From: Streptomyces puniciscabiei
Lineage (GTDB): Bacteria; Actinomycetota; Actinomycetes; Streptomycetales; Streptomycetaceae
DNA: 64,000 nucleotides
Reading direction: 5' to 3'
NCBI RefSeq assembly: GCF_006715785.1
Contig: NZ_VFNX01000001.1
Location: forward strand, 3,610,501 to 3,674,500
Positions 1 to 8,936 of the stretch are shown piece by piece; position 1 is the first letter of the stretch, and each line of letters starts with the position of its first letter. A model generated the notes under the pieces. It did not search any database. It was not told where the DNA came from and saw only the letters and a list, made by a program, of their open reading frames with translations. The position numbers were made by a program, and so were the translations under genes.

Positions 1-1
1 T

Positions 2-622
2 CTGCTCGTTCCCATGGACCAGCCCGGCCGCATCGAGGTCCGTCCCATCCGGCAGATGACCGGGACCAGCGACTTCAACGAGGTCTTCTTCGACGGGGCG
101 CACGCGCGCGTGGAGCACGTGGTGGGAGGGGAGGGGCGCGGCTGGGCCGCGGCGATGAGCCTGCTCGGGTTCGAGCGAGGGGTGTCCACCCTTGCCCAAC
201 AGATCGGGTTCGCCGAGGAGTTGGCCGACGTGGTGCGGACCGCCGTGGAGACGGGAGCGGCGGCGGACCCTGTCGTACGGTCGCGGCTCGTGCGGCAGTG
301 GGCCGAGCTGCGGACCATGCGCCGGCACGCCCTGCGCACCCTCGGCGGCTCGGCCGGCCCCGGCGCGCCCAGCGTGGCCAAGCTGCTGTGGGCCGGCTGG
401 CACCAGCGGCTCGGGGAGCTGGCGATGCAGGTCAGGGGGGCGGCGGCCGCCGTCGGACCGGTGGACTGGTCGGCTACGGCGCCGTACGAATTCGGCGCCG
501 ACCAGCACCTGTTCCTCTTCTCCCGGGCCGACACCATCTACGGCGGCTCGGACCAGGTCCAGCGCACGATCATCGCCGAGCGCGTGCTCGGTCTGCCCAG
601 AGAGCCCAAGGGGGCCGTGTGA
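2..622 (+). CDS. Acyl-CoA dehydrogenase, C-terminal part (5' end outside window)
   Basis: The frame is open through the left edge, so only about 206 C-terminal residues are present and the ATG at 14 is internal. Acyl-CoA dehydrogenases oxidise acyl-CoA to enoyl-CoA using FAD. The visible part starts in the middle beta domain (QPGRIEVRPI, then FNEVFFDG) and continues through the C-terminal helical domain to the usual ending YGGSDQVQRTIIAERVLG. The stop overlaps the next start (TGATG at 620-624), so the two genes are probably translated together. It belongs by content to the acyl-CoA catabolic set that continues downstream. Its promoter lies outside the window. Confidence 0.9.
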   Translation: MLVPMDQPGRIEVRPIRQMTGTSDFNEVFFDGAHARVEHVVGGEGRGWAAAMSLLGFERGVSTLAQQIGFAEELADVVRTAVETGAAADPVVRSRLVRQWAELRTMRRHALRTLGGSAGPGAPSVAKLLWAGWHQRLGELAMQVRGAAAAVGPVDWSATAPYEFGADQHLFLFSRADTIYGGSDQVQRTIIAERVLGLPREPKGAV

Positions 623-1671
623 TGCGTGGAGTGGTGTTCGACGGCACGCAGGTGCAGGTGGTCGACGATCTCGCGGTGCGGGAGCCGGGGGCCGGAGAGG
701 TGCTGGTGGCGATCGCGGCGGCCGGGCTGTGCCACAGCGATCTGTCCGTGGTGGACGGCACCATTCCGTTCCCCGTGCCGGTGGTGCTGGGCCATGAGGG
801 GGCCGGGGTGGTCGAAGCGGTCGGTGCGGGCGTCACCCATGTGGCGCCCGGCGACCATGTGGCGCTGTCCACGCTCGCCAACTGCGGCATGTGCGCGGAG
901 TGCGACCGGGGTCGGCCGACGATGTGCCGGCAGGCCATCGGGCGCCCGGGGAAGCCGTTCACGCGGGGTGCGGGTCCGGTGCACCAGTTCGCCTCCAACT
1001 CGGCCTTCGCCGAGCGCACGGTCGTCAAGGCCGTGCAGGCGGTGCGGATCCCCGAGGACATCCCGCTGGAGTCCGCCGCGCTGATCGGATGCGGGGTGCT
1101 CACGGGGGTGGGCGCCGTGCTGAACCGGGCCCGGGTGGACCGGGGGGACAGCGTCGTCGTCATCGGCACCGGCGGGATCGGGCTGAACGTGCTCCAGGGC
1201 GCGCGGCTCGCGGGGGCGCTCAGGATCGTCGCCGTGGACGCCAACCCGGACAAGGAGGAGGTGGCCCGGCGGTTCGGCGCGACCGACTTCCTGACCTCCA
1301 CGGAGGGCGTGCGGGACATCCTGCCCACGGGCGCCGACCACGCCTTCGAGTGCGTCGGCCGGGTGGAGCTGATCCGGCAGGCGATCGACCTCCTCGACCG
1401 GCACGGCCAGGCCGTCCTCCTCGGCGTGCCGCCCGCCACCGCCGAGGCGTCCTTCCTGGTCTCCTCCCTCTACCTGGACAAGTCCGTCCTGGGCTGCCGC
1501 TACGGCTCCTCCCGCCCTCAGCGCGACATCGCCCTGTACGCCGACCTGTACCGCCAGGGCCGCCTGCTGCTGGACGAGTTGGTGACGGCGGTCTACCCGG
1601 TGGAGGACTTCGCCAAGGCCCGCGCGGACGCGGAGGCGGGGCGGGTGGCGCGGGCGGTGCTCACGTTCTGA
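622..1671 (+). CDS. Zinc-dependent alcohol dehydrogenase (MDR family)
   Basis: A 349-aa medium-chain dehydrogenase that would interconvert an alcohol and an aldehyde or ketone with NAD(P). Catalytic zinc ligands are visible in GLCHSD, LGHEGAG and IGCGVLTG. The structural zinc lobe CGMCAECDRGRPTMC has the full C-x2-C-x2-C-x7-C pattern, and the nucleotide-binding loop is GTGGIGLN. The full zinc set and the GCGV motif place it near class III or aryl-alcohol dehydrogenases. The ATG at 622 overlaps the upstream acyl-CoA dehydrogenase stop, which decides the start. Its 3' end overlaps the convergent AraC-type gene by 11 nt. The substrate is unknown; the operon suggests an acyl-CoA degradation pathway. 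Confidence 0.9.
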   Translation: MRGVVFDGTQVQVVDDLAVREPGAGEVLVAIAAAGLCHSDLSVVDGTIPFPVPVVLGHEGAGVVEAVGAGVTHVAPGDHVALSTLANCGMCAECDRGRPTMCRQAIGRPGKPFTRGAGPVHQFASNSAFAERTVVKAVQAVRIPEDIPLESAALIGCGVLTGVGAVLNRARVDRGDSVVVIGTGGIGLNVLQGARLAGALRIVAVDANPDKEEVARRFGATDFLTSTEGVRDILPTGADHAFECVGRVELIRQAIDLLDRHGQAVLLGVPPATAEASFLVSSLYLDKSVLGCRYGSSRPQRDIALYADLYRQGRLLLDELVTAVYPVEDFAKARADAEAGRVARAVLTF

Positions 1672-2659
1672 CGCCTGCCCGGAAGGTGCGGCGGTAGGCG
1701 GTCGGCGTCACCCCGAGCGCCTGCTGGAGGTGCTGGCGCATCGACTGGGCGGTGCCGAAGCCCGCCTCGTGGGCCACCTGGTCGATGGACAGGTCGGTGG
1801 TCTCCAGCAGATGGCGGGCGCGTTCGACGCGCTGCTGGGTGAGCCACTGGCCGGGGCTGATCCCGACCTCCTCGCGGAAGCGGCGGGTGAAGGTGCGCAC
1901 CGACATGGCCTCCCGCTCGGCCATGTCCCGCAGCTGGATCGGCTCGTGGAGGCGGCCGAGCGCCCAGGCGCGGGCGGCTCTCGTCGTGGCCAGCTGCGGG
2001 TCCGGGACCGGGCGGTGGATGTACTGGGCCTGGCCGCCGTCCCGGTGCGGCGGTACGACCGTGACCCGGGCGACCTCGTTGGCGACCGCCGTACCGAAGT
2101 CGCGGCGCACCATGTGCAGGCACAGGTCGATCCCGGCGGCCACCCCGGCCGAGGTGAGCACGTCGCCGTCGTCGATGAACAGCACGTCCGCGTCCACCCT
2201 GATCTTCGGGAACATCCGCTGGAAGCGCTCGGCGTCCCGCCAGTGCGTGGTCGCCGGGCGGCCGTCGAGGTGTCCGGCGGCGGCGAGGACGTAGACGCCG
2301 GTGCAGATGGAGGCGAGCCGGGTGCCGGGGCGGATCCGGGCGAGGGCGGCGGACAGCTCGTCGGTGAGCCGGCCCTCCTCGAAGACCGGGCCGAGCTCGT
2401 ACGACGCCGGGACGATCACCGTGTCGGCGCCGGCCAGCGCCTCCGGGCCGTTCGGGACGTGCACGGCGAAGTCGGCGTCGGTCTCGACCGGGCCGGGCGG
2501 CCGTACCGAGCAGGTCACCACCTCGTACAGGTGCCGGCCCTGCTCGTCCTTCGGGCGGCCGAAGATGCGGTGCGGGATGCCCAGCTCGAAGGGGAGCAGC
2601 CCGTCGAGGGCGAGCACGACGACCCGGTGCGGACGGAAGGCGTCAGTGTCAGCGGCCAT
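1661..2659 (-). CDS. GlxA-like transcriptional regulator (DJ-1/PfpI domain + AraC HTH)
   Basis: A 332-aa regulator. Residues about 10-190 form a DJ-1/PfpI-like sensor domain (VVVLALDGLLPFELG, then SICTGVYVLAAAG with the family cysteine, then ATTHW). Residues about 225-325 form a double AraC helix-turn-helix (SVRTFTRRFREEVG, then SIDQVAHEAGFG). It is transcribed divergently from the MFS transporter at 2731 across a gap of about 70 bp, so that transporter is the most likely target. It converges with the alcohol dehydrogenase and overlaps it by 11 nt. The effector is unknown. Confidence 0.9.
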   Translation of the reverse strand: MAADTDAFRPHRVVVLALDGLLPFELGIPHRIFGRPKDEQGRHLYEVVTCSVRPPGPVETDADFAVHVPNGPEALAGADTVIVPASYELGPVFEEGRLTDELSAALARIRPGTRLASICTGVYVLAAAGHLDGRPATTHWRDAERFQRMFPKIRVDADVLFIDDGDVLTSAGVAAGIDLCLHMVRRDFGTAVANEVARVTVVPPHRDGGQAQYIHRPVPDPQLATTRAARAWALGRLHEPIQLRDMAEREAMSVRTFTRRFREEVGISPGQWLTQQRVERARHLLETTDLSIDQVAHEAGFGTAQSMRQHLQQALGVTPTAYRRTFRAGVRT

Positions 2660-2730
2660 GGCCCGATCCTAGCGAACACTGACTCTCGGGCCACTCGATG
2701 TGTGCTCATGGAAAAAGCACGCTGGATGAC

Positions 2731-4038
2731 GTGACTCAGACAAGCCCAGCCGCAGCCCCCGTCCAGGCCGCCCCGCCCGCCCGGCGCCGCCGTGTGCACC
2801 GGGCGTGGTTCGTCGCCGCCGTCACCTTCGTCACGATCATCGGCGCGGCCGCCTTCCGTTCCCTGCCCGGCCTGCTCATCGACCCGCTGCACCAGGAGTT
2901 CGGCTGGTCGCGCGGCACGATCGGCGCGGCCGTCTCCATCAACCTCGCGCTCTACGGCCTCACCGCCCCCTTCGCCGCCGCGCTGATGGACCGCTTCGGC
3001 ATCCGCCGGGTGGTCGCCGGCGCGCTGACCGTGATCGCGGCCGGCTCGGGCCTGACCGTGTGGATGACGGCGGCCTGGCAACTGTGGCTGTGCTGGGGCC
3101 TGCTGGTGGGTCTGGGCTCCGGATCGATGGCCCTCGCCTTCGCCGCGACGGTCACCAACCGGTGGTTCACCGAGCGGCGCGGACTGGTCAGCGGCATCCT
3201 CACCGCCGCGTCCGCCTCCGGCCAGCTGATCTTCCTGCCGGTGCTGTCCTGGCTGACCGAACACCACGGCTGGCGCCCGGCCGCCGTCACGGTCGCCCTG
3301 GCGGCGCTCGCCGTCGTCCCCTTCGTCTGGATCCTGCTGCGCGACCACCCGGCCGACGTCGGCCAGAAGCCCTACGGCGCGCGCGAGTTCGTGCCCAAGC
3401 CGCCGCCGGTGACCGGTGCCGCCCGCCGCACGCTGAAGGTGCTCTCGACCTCCGTCCGCACGGGCACCTTCTGGCTGCTCGCCGGCACCTTCGCGATCTG
3501 CGGCGCCTCCACCAACGGCCTGATCCAGACCCACTTCGTGCCCGCCGAGCACGACCACGGCATGCCGGTCACGACGGCGGCCTCGCTGCTCGCCGTCATC
3601 GGCGTGTTCGACGTGGCCGGCACGATCGCCTCCGGCTGGTTCACCGACCGCTTCGAACCGCGCCGCCTGCTCGCGGTGTACTACGCCCTGCGCGGCATCT
3701 CCCTCGTCTTCCTCCCGATGCTGCTGGGCCCGGCGGTCCACCCCCCGATGCTGTTCTTCATCGTCTTCTACGGCCTGGACTGGGTGGCCACCGTGCCGCC
3801 GACCCTCGCCCTGTGCCGCGAGAACTACGGCGAGGACAGCGCCATCGTCTTCGGCTGGGTGCTCGCCTCCCACCAGGTCGGCGCGGCCCTCGTCGCCTAC
3901 CTCGGCGGCCTCGCCCGTGACGTCTTCGGCTCCTACGACCTCGTCTGGTACGCCTCCGGCACGCTGTGCGCGGCGGCGGCCCTGATGGCCCTGGTGATCC
4001 GCAGGACGCCGACGGCGGCACTGCCCGCAGTATCCTGA
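2731..4038 (+). CDS. MFS transporter
   Basis: A major facilitator of about 435 residues with roughly 12 membrane segments. The MFS loop signature between helices 2 and 3 reads DRFGIRRVVAG and recurs in the second half as DRFEPRRLLAV. A basic N-terminus (PARRRRVHR) precedes helix 1. I chose the GTG at 2731 because VTQTSPAAAP gives the usual length; an in-frame ATG at 2698 would add 11 residues, and neither has a strong Shine-Dalgarno. It is divergent from the GlxA-like regulator, which probably controls it. It resembles oxalate/formate-antiporter-like MFS exporters, but the substrate cannot be told. Confidence 0.85.
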   Translation: MTQTSPAAAPVQAAPPARRRRVHRAWFVAAVTFVTIIGAAAFRSLPGLLIDPLHQEFGWSRGTIGAAVSINLALYGLTAPFAAALMDRFGIRRVVAGALTVIAAGSGLTVWMTAAWQLWLCWGLLVGLGSGSMALAFAATVTNRWFTERRGLVSGILTAASASGQLIFLPVLSWLTEHHGWRPAAVTVALAALAVVPFVWILLRDHPADVGQKPYGAREFVPKPPPVTGAARRTLKVLSTSVRTGTFWLLAGTFAICGASTNGLIQTHFVPAEHDHGMPVTTAASLLAVIGVFDVAGTIASGWFTDRFEPRRLLAVYYALRGISLVFLPMLLGPAVHPPMLFFIVFYGLDWVATVPPTLALCRENYGEDSAIVFGWVLASHQVGAALVAYLGGLARDVFGSYDLVWYASGTLCAAAALMALVIRRTPTAALPAVS

Positions 4039-4106
4039 ACCAGGTTTCAGGGGAAGTTGATGACACACGGCACCGTGTCCCTGGACCGGGAACGCCCCCC
4101 TGTTCC

Positions 4107-4712
4107 CTAGGAGCTGATCCGGGCAAACCGCCCCCGGTGGAACAGCAGCGGTTCGTCCCGCTCCTGGGCGCCGAGGGCGTTCACCCGGCCCACGACGATC
4201 AGGTGGTCGCCTCCGGGGTGCACGGCGTGGACGGTGCAGTCGATCCAGGCGGCGGCGCCGGTCAGGCGCGGGGAGCCGGAGGCGGGTGCCGGGTCGTACG
4301 CCACCCCGGCGAACTTGTCCGCGCCGCTGACCGCGAAGGCCCGGCACAGTTCGTCCTGGTCGGCGCCGAGCACGTTGACGCAGAAGACCCCCGCGCGGGC
4401 GATCCGGGGCCAGGTGGCCGACGTACGGCCCACCATGAAGCAGACGAGGGGTGGTTCGAGGGAGAGGGAGGCGAAGGACTGGCAGGCGAAACCGGCGGGG
4501 CCCGGCTCCCCGTCGGCGGCCGGTGCCGTGATCACCGTCACCCCGCTCGCGAAGCTTCCCAGTACCCGCCGGAACTCGGCCGGTTCCACCGGGGTCCGCT
4601 CGTCCTCCCGCACACACCGCAAGTCCGGCCGTGGCAACGGCTCCACGGGCCTGCGCCCCAGATACCGGACGGCGGCGGCCGCCGCCCCTGCGTGTCCCAT
4701 CACGCCATCCAT
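4107..4712 (-). CDS. Flavin reductase-domain protein
   Basis: About 201 residues of a flavin reductase-like, FMN-binding split-barrel protein. The core motifs are FRRVLGSFASGVTVIT, GFACQSFASLSLEPPLV and the closing region with GDHLIVVGRVNAL. Such proteins usually supply reduced FMN to a two-component monooxygenase or carry FMN themselves. ATGs at 4712 and 4700 are both possible. The operator-like repeat CTGACGGTGCGTCAG at 4718-4732 abuts the 4712 ATG, an arrangement also seen at the DoxX-like gene (10496). This links the gene to the TetR regulon, where it could feed the LLM oxidoreductases. Confidence 0.85.
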   Translation of the reverse strand: MDGVMGHAGAAAAAVRYLGRRPVEPLPRPDLRCVREDERTPVEPAEFRRVLGSFASGVTVITAPAADGEPGPAGFACQSFASLSLEPPLVCFMVGRTSATWPRIARAGVFCVNVLGADQDELCRAFAVSGADKFAGVAYDPAPASGSPRLTGAAAWIDCTVHAVHPGGDHLIVVGRVNALGAQERDEPLLFHRGRFARISS

Positions 4713-4717
4713 TGAAG

Positions 4718-4732
4718 CTGACGGTGCGTCAG
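4718..4732. promoter_or_regulatory. Inverted-repeat operator CTGACGGTGCGTCAG (regulon site 1)
   Basis: A perfect CTGAC/GTCAG inverted repeat with 5-bp centre, five bases upstream of the flavin reductase ATG. It is one of eleven copies or variants in the window, nearly all in front of acyl-CoA catabolic operons. The spacing suggests a repressor site overlapping the promoter of a leaderless or very short-leader transcript. Confidence 0.7.
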
Positions 4733-4886
4733 ATAGGAAGCCTGGCGGAGCGCCCCGTACAGGCACTTCATAGGCTGCGGCCATGGGGTGGGAGAAGGCG
4801 CGCGAGCGGGTCCGGGAAATCCACCGCGCCGAGGACTGATCCACGCCGCCGGGCCGACCGGGTCGCGCGCCTCCGCGAAGCCGCCG

Positions 4887-5390
4887 TCAGTAGTCGATGC
4901 GGTCGGACTTGGCCACCCACGCGTCGAACGGCGCCGTGCGGTTCGGCAGGTTCAGGTGCTCGACGGACATCGGCCACATCGACTCGGGCTTCTTGTCGAA
5001 CAGGTCGTAGAACTTGCGGTCGTCGAAACCGGCCACCGCGGCGTCGTGCCGGTCGGCGGAGTAGACGAGCCGGTCGACGCGCGCCCACAGCGCGGCGGCG
5101 AGACACATCGGGCACGGCTCGCACGACGTGATCAGGACGCAGCCCTCGAGGGAGAAGGTGTCCAGTGCCCTGCAGGCGGCGCGTATCGCGCTCACCTCGG
5201 CGTGCGCCGAGGGGTCCAGCGTCGCGGTGACCTGGTTGTTGCCCAGCGCGACGACCTCGCCGTCCTTGGCGATGAGCGCGCCGAACGGGCCGCCGCCGTG
5301 CAGCACGCTGTCGGTGGCCAGGCTGATCGCCTTCTCCATCCAGACGCGCTCGGACTCCTGGGCGCTCGTCTCCTGGGTGTGCAGGGTCAT
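4887..5390 (-). CDS. Nucleoside/guanine deaminase-like protein (CDA fold)
   Basis: A 167-aa zinc-dependent cytidine-deaminase-fold enzyme. The zinc site is complete: HAEVSAIRAAC supplies His and the catalytic Glu, and CEPCPMC supplies the two cysteines. GGGPFGALIAKDG is the usual substrate-binding segment. Length and the C-terminal tail ending SDRIDY suggest the guanine deaminase branch rather than TadA, whose tRNA-binding tail is absent. The ATG at 5390 has GGAG about 10 nt upstream. It stands alone between the flavin reductase and the crotonase, and no regulon operator precedes it, so it is probably purine salvage unrelated to its neighbours. Confidence 0.87.
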   Translation of the reverse strand: MTLHTQETSAQESERVWMEKAISLATDSVLHGGGPFGALIAKDGEVVALGNNQVTATLDPSAHAEVSAIRAACRALDTFSLEGCVLITSCEPCPMCLAAALWARVDRLVYSADRHDAAVAGFDDRKFYDLFDKKPESMWPMSVEHLNLPNRTAPFDAWVAKSDRIDY

Positions 5391-5520
5391 GGGTGGGTCA
5401 CTCCATAGGGTCTTGAGCGGCCCGGAGGGCCGGAGGTGGCTGTCTGGCACGCCTTGACCAGGTACAACGTGCACGACGAGTACACAGCCGGCCGAGTGGA
5501 ATCGGCCAGGAAAGGAAGAC

Positions 5521-5595
5521 ATGAAAGCGGCCGCCGGCCGGGAACGGCTCTTTGTGGATTTCTACAAGAACCGGTCCGCCCGACGGCGGTCGTGA
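5521..5595 (+). CDS. Possible 24-aa small ORF
   Basis: A short frame beginning [17 protein letters not shown] and ending in an arginine-rich tail, preceded by an unusually good Shine-Dalgarno (AGGAAAGGAAGAC then ATG). A TTGACC box lies near 5455. It occupies the 224-bp gap between the deaminase and the crotonase and reads against both. There is no recognisable homology. It may be a real micropeptide or chance; the ribosome-binding site is the only positive evidence. Confidence 0.25.
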   Translation: MKAAAGRERLFVDFYKNRSARRRS

Positions 5596-5614
5596 ACTCC
5601 CGGGCCGCGGGGTC

Positions 5615-6622
5615 TCACCGCCCCCGGAACACCGCCCCCCGGCGCTCCGCGAACGCCCGCAGGCCTTCCTGGGCGTCCTCGGTCGTCATGTTGAGCTCCT
5701 GGGCCCAGGCCTCCGCGGCGAAGGCGGTGGCCCGGTCCGATTCCAGGGAGGTGTTCACCAGCTGCTTGGTCAGGGCCAGGGCGCGGGTCGGGGCGGCGGC
5801 CAGACGGGTGGCCCACTCGCGGGCCGTCTTCTCCAACTCGCCGTCCGGAACGACCCGGTTGACCAGACCCAGGCGGGCCGCGTCCGCCGCCGGCACCGCG
5901 TCGCCGAAGAACATCAGCTCCTTCGCCCGGTGCGGGCCCAGCAGGCGCGGGAGCAGGTACGCGCCGCCGGCGTCCGGCACCAGACCCCGCCGTACGAACA
6001 CCTCCACGAAACGGGCCGACTCGGCGGCCAGGACCAGGTCGCAGGCGAACGCCAGGTGCGCGCCGAGGCCCGCCGCCGTGCCGTTCACGGCGGCGATCAC
6101 CGGCTTCTCGCAGTCCAGGACGGCCCCGATCAGACGCTGGGCGCCCTGGCGCAGCATCCGGGCCACGTCGCCGGGGAGCCGGGCGCCGGGGCCGGGGCCG
6201 GAGTCGGAGCCGGAGCCCGAGCCGGGGCCGGAGTCGGAGCCGGCAGCGGAGCCCGCGCCCGAGCCGGAGCCAGAGTCGGAGCCCGCAGCGGAGCCCGCGC
6301 CCGAGCTGGAGCCCGCGCCCGAGCCGGAGCCAGAGTCGGAGCCCGCGCCGGAGCCGGAGCCTGCAGCGGAGCCCGCGCCCGCGCCCGCGCCGGAGCCCGC
6401 GCCCGAGCCGGAGCCCGTCCCGCCCCGCAGGTCCGCGCCCGCGCAGAAGCCCCGCCCCCTGCCGGTCAGCACCACCGCCCGGACGTCCGGGTCGGCCGAC
6501 GCCTGCGCGAGCAGGTCGATCAGCCGGTCCCGCAGCGCCGGGGTGAGGGCGTTGAGGGACTCGGGGCGGTTCAGGGTGAGGTGGGCGACCTGGTCGCGCC
6601 GCTCGGTCTCCAGCTCGCTCAC
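5615..6622 (-). CDS. Enoyl-CoA hydratase/isomerase (crotonase) with an 80-aa Gly/Ser/Ala insertion
   Basis: A 335-aa crotonase, about 80 residues longer than usual. Residues 1-66 hold the normal N-terminus with oxyanion-hole motif FCAGADLRG; residues about 67-147 are almost only Gly, Ser, Ala, Asp and Pro; residues 148-335 resume the family ([12 protein letters not shown], then [17 protein letters not shown]). The GLVPDAGG segment with Asp217 resembles PaaG-type isomerases. The insertion falls in the loop that borders the active site. The GTG start overlaps the upstream synthetase stop by 4 nt (GTGA, 6619-6622), so the two are co-translated from the promoter carrying operators at 8877-8915. 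Confidence 0.9.
   Translation of the reverse strand: MSELETERRDQVAHLTLNRPESLNALTPALRDRLIDLLAQASADPDVRAVVLTGRGRGFCAGADLRGGTGSGSGAGSGAGAGAGSAAGSGSGAGSDSGSGSGAGSSSGAGSAAGSDSGSGSGAGSAAGSDSGPGSGSGSDSGPGPGARLPGDVARMLRQGAQRLIGAVLDCEKPVIAAVNGTAAGLGAHLAFACDLVLAAESARFVEVFVRRGLVPDAGGAYLLPRLLGPHRAKELMFFGDAVPAADAARLGLVNRVVPDGELEKTAREWATRLAAAPTRALALTKQLVNTSLESDRATAFAAEAWAQELNMTTEDAQEGLRAFAERRGAVFRGR
6184..6424. repeat. GC-rich hexamer-based tandem repeat inside crotonase gene
   Basis: About 240 bp of degenerate tandem repeats built from GGAGCC/CGAGCC-type hexamers, with longer near-copies (for example the block around 6290 recurs around 6320 and 6350). Reading frame is preserved and it encodes the Gly-Ser-Ala linker of the crotonase. 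Such arrays are prone to slippage, so length may vary between strains. Confidence 0.85.
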
Positions 6623-8841
6623 CGGCACACCACCAGCGCGTCCAGCGCCACCGCGCCCTGCCCCCGGGGCAGCACCAGCAGCGGGTTGATGTCCAGCTCC
6701 GCGATGAAGTCGCCCAGTTCGAGCGCCATGCGCTGGACCCGCAGGACCACCTCCACCAGCGCGTCCCGGTCGGCCGGCGGGCGGCCCCGGACACCGTCCA
6801 GCAGGGCCCGGCCGCGGAGCTCGGTGAGCATGGCGCGGGCCTGGTCCTCGCCGAACGGCGGAACACGGACCGCCGCGTCGTGCAGGACCTCCACCAGCAC
6901 CCCGCCGAGCCCTACCGTCACCGTCGGGCCGAACAGGTCGTCGTGGCTCATCCCGAGGACCATCTCTACGCCCTGCTCGACCATCTGGCACACCAGGATC
7001 CCGTCCAGCGCGACACCCTCGTAGCGGGCGATGTCGGTGAGCTCGCGGTAGGCGTCCCTGACCTGGCTGGCCGACGTCAGACCGATCTTCACCAGGCCCA
7101 GTTCGGTCTTGTGGGCGATCTGGGCCCCGGAGGCCTTCATCACCACCGGGTAGCCGACCTGGGCCGCCGCCCGTACGGCCGCCGCCGCGCTGGTCACCAG
7201 CTGCTCGCGTGGCACCCGGATGCCGTAGGCGCGCAGCAGCTGCTTGGCCGCGTGCTCGCTCAGCTGCTGGCCCGGGCGCATCAGCGCCTCCGCCTTGCGG
7301 TACGACGGCGAGGGCGTGCGCGGGGCCTCGTCGAAGGGCGAGCGGTAGTCGCTCACGAAGCGGTGGTGGTCCAGCCAGGCGCGGACGGCCCTGAGGCAGT
7401 TGCCCAGCGTGCGGAAGGTGGCCACCCGCGAGGAGCCGAGCAGGACCTCGCGGTACGCCGCCTCCGTGCCCACCGGCGAACCCCACACCACGCACACCAG
7501 CTTGTCCGTCTCCTCCGCCGCCTCGACCAGGTCCGCCACCAGCTTGTCGCTCAGCGGCGGGAACGGGCCCGTGACCGGGCAGATCAGGACGCCGACCGAC
7601 GGGTCGGCGAGGATCGCGTCGATGATCTTCCGGCCGCGCGCGTCGCCCACGGGATGCCCGCCGTTGTCCACCGGGTTGGCGACGCTCAGGTACTCCGGTA
7701 TCCACTGGTGCAGCTCGGCCTGCCTGGCCTGCGACAGGCGCGGCAGGTGGAGCCCGGCCGCGGTGGCGAGGTCGGCCGCGTGCGCGCCGGTGCCGCCGGA
7801 GATCGAGTACACCGCGACCCCGTCCGCCAGCGGCGCCCGCGCCCGCGCCAGCAGGGCCGCGGTGTCCTGGAGTTCGTCGAGCCCGTCGACCCGTACCACC
7901 CCGAACTGCCGCATCGCCGCGTCCACCACGTCGTCGGCGCCGGTGAGCTTGCCGGTGTGCGAGGCCGCCGTACGCGCGCCGGCCTCGGTGCGGCCGACCT
8001 TCACCGCGACCACCGGCACCCCGCGGCGGGCGGCGCGGTCGGCGGCCAGCAGGAAGGCGCGGCCGTCCTTCAGGCCCTCCACGTAACAGGCGACGGTGCC
8101 GACCTCGGGCTGCTCGGCGAACCAGGAGAGGAAGTCGGCGGTCTCCAGGTCGGCCTCGTTGCCGGTGGGCGCCCAGTGGGAGAGCCGGATGCCCAGCTCC
8201 TGCAGGGCGAAGACCGGCCGGCCCTGGTGGCCGGACTGGGTGATCAGGGCGATCGCCGGGCCGGTCAGATCCTCCCGGAAGTGCTCGAAGGCGTTGAGGT
8301 TGGTGTTCGGGCCCAGCAGGCGCAGGCCCGAGCGCCGTACGGCGTCCGCGAGCCGCGCTTGCGCCTCGGCGCCCGCCTCGCCCGTCTCGGCGAACCCGGA
8401 GGCGAAGGCGACCGCGAACCTCACCTTGGCGTCGGCCAGTTCCTCGACCACCGGCAGCGGGTCGGCGACCAGCAGTACGGCCAGGTCGATCTGCCCGGGC
8501 GGCAGTTCGGCGACGGAGGCGGCGCAGGGGATGCCGAAGACCGAGGGGCGGGTCGGGTGCACCGGATACACCCGCGCCCCCACCCGCTCGGCCCAGGCCA
8601 GCAGCTGCCGGGTGATCCCGGTGTTGGGGCGTCCCTCCGCGTCCGAGGCGCCGATCACGGCGACCGACTCGGGCCGGAAGAAGCGGGTCAGGTCGGGGAC
8701 GTCCGCGTACAGCGGCCGCCCGCTGACGTCCAGATCGTCGACCCGGTCGTGGACGACGGGTCCGGGCCGCCGCTCGCCGCACGCGATGACCCGGGCCCGG
8801 CGGGAGTCGGTGGTGAGGGTGCCGTGGGTTGATCCAAGCAT
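6619..8841 (-). CDS. Acyl-CoA synthetase, ADP-forming type (CoA-binding + ATP-grasp)
   Basis: A 740-aa fused synthetase that makes or breaks an acyl-CoA thioester with ATP or ADP. The N-terminal CoA-binding Rossmann domain is marked by [13 protein letters not shown]; the succinyl-CoA-ligase-like middle by [18 protein letters not shown] and ASHTGKLTG; the C-terminal ATP-grasp domain begins near residue 540 ([17 protein letters not shown]) and ends at ELDINPLLV. In this family the phosphohistidine normally sits in a GHxG-like turn; SGHQG near residue 205 fits. The ATG at 8841 has AGGAG about 12 nt upstream. Two operator-like repeats (8877-8915) precede it. Forms an operon with the crotonase. 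Confidence 0.88.
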   Translation of the reverse strand: MLGSTHGTLTTDSRRARVIACGERRPGPVVHDRVDDLDVSGRPLYADVPDLTRFFRPESVAVIGASDAEGRPNTGITRQLLAWAERVGARVYPVHPTRPSVFGIPCAASVAELPPGQIDLAVLLVADPLPVVEELADAKVRFAVAFASGFAETGEAGAEAQARLADAVRRSGLRLLGPNTNLNAFEHFREDLTGPAIALITQSGHQGRPVFALQELGIRLSHWAPTGNEADLETADFLSWFAEQPEVGTVACYVEGLKDGRAFLLAADRAARRGVPVVAVKVGRTEAGARTAASHTGKLTGADDVVDAAMRQFGVVRVDGLDELQDTAALLARARAPLADGVAVYSISGGTGAHAADLATAAGLHLPRLSQARQAELHQWIPEYLSVANPVDNGGHPVGDARGRKIIDAILADPSVGVLICPVTGPFPPLSDKLVADLVEAAEETDKLVCVVWGSPVGTEAAYREVLLGSSRVATFRTLGNCLRAVRAWLDHHRFVSDYRSPFDEAPRTPSPSYRKAEALMRPGQQLSEHAAKQLLRAYGIRVPREQLVTSAAAAVRAAAQVGYPVVMKASGAQIAHKTELGLVKIGLTSASQVRDAYRELTDIARYEGVALDGILVCQMVEQGVEMVLGMSHDDLFGPTVTVGLGGVLVEVLHDAAVRVPPFGEDQARAMLTELRGRALLDGVRGRPPADRDALVEVVLRVQRMALELGDFIAELDINPLLVLPRGQGAVALDALVVCR

Positions 8842-8876
8842 CGGTCCGCCCGCTCCTGTGAGACAGCACAAGTAAA

Positions 8877-8915
8877 CTGACGCTCTGTCAGATTACTGAA
8901 CTGACGCAATGTCAG
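8877..8915. promoter_or_regulatory. Paired operators CTGACGCTCTGTCAG and CTGACGCAATGTCAG (sites 2 and 3)
   Basis: Two copies of the CTGAC-N5-GTCAG inverted repeat at 8877-8891 and 8901-8915, centres 24 bp apart, lying between the monooxygenase stop (8937) and the synthetase start (8841). The position fits control of the synthetase-crotonase operon. Paired sites occur also at 25019-25060. Confidence 0.75.
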
Positions 8916-8936
8916 GAACTGGTCCGGCCGGAGAAG

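Noticed and set aside
2515..4617. A 700-codon minus-strand frame opposite the MFS gene
   Set aside because: Low-complexity Arg/Gly/Pro product typical of high-GC antisense frames; the MFS protein on the plus strand is clear.
6184..6424. Tandem repeats as a CRISPR array
   Set aside because: Repeats are contiguous, degenerate hexamers without spacers and lie in a coding frame; no cas genes occur in the window.
5436..7024. Long plus-strand frames rich in EPEP or GAGA repeats
   Set aside because: They are other-frame readings of the crotonase minisatellite and the GC-rich antisense strand; no family similarity, and the minus-strand genes are convincing.
5615..8869. A single 1084-codon minus-strand frame covering both the synthetase and the crotonase region
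   Set aside because: Only its last third (crotonase) has family motifs; the rest is an out-of-frame shadow of the synthetase.
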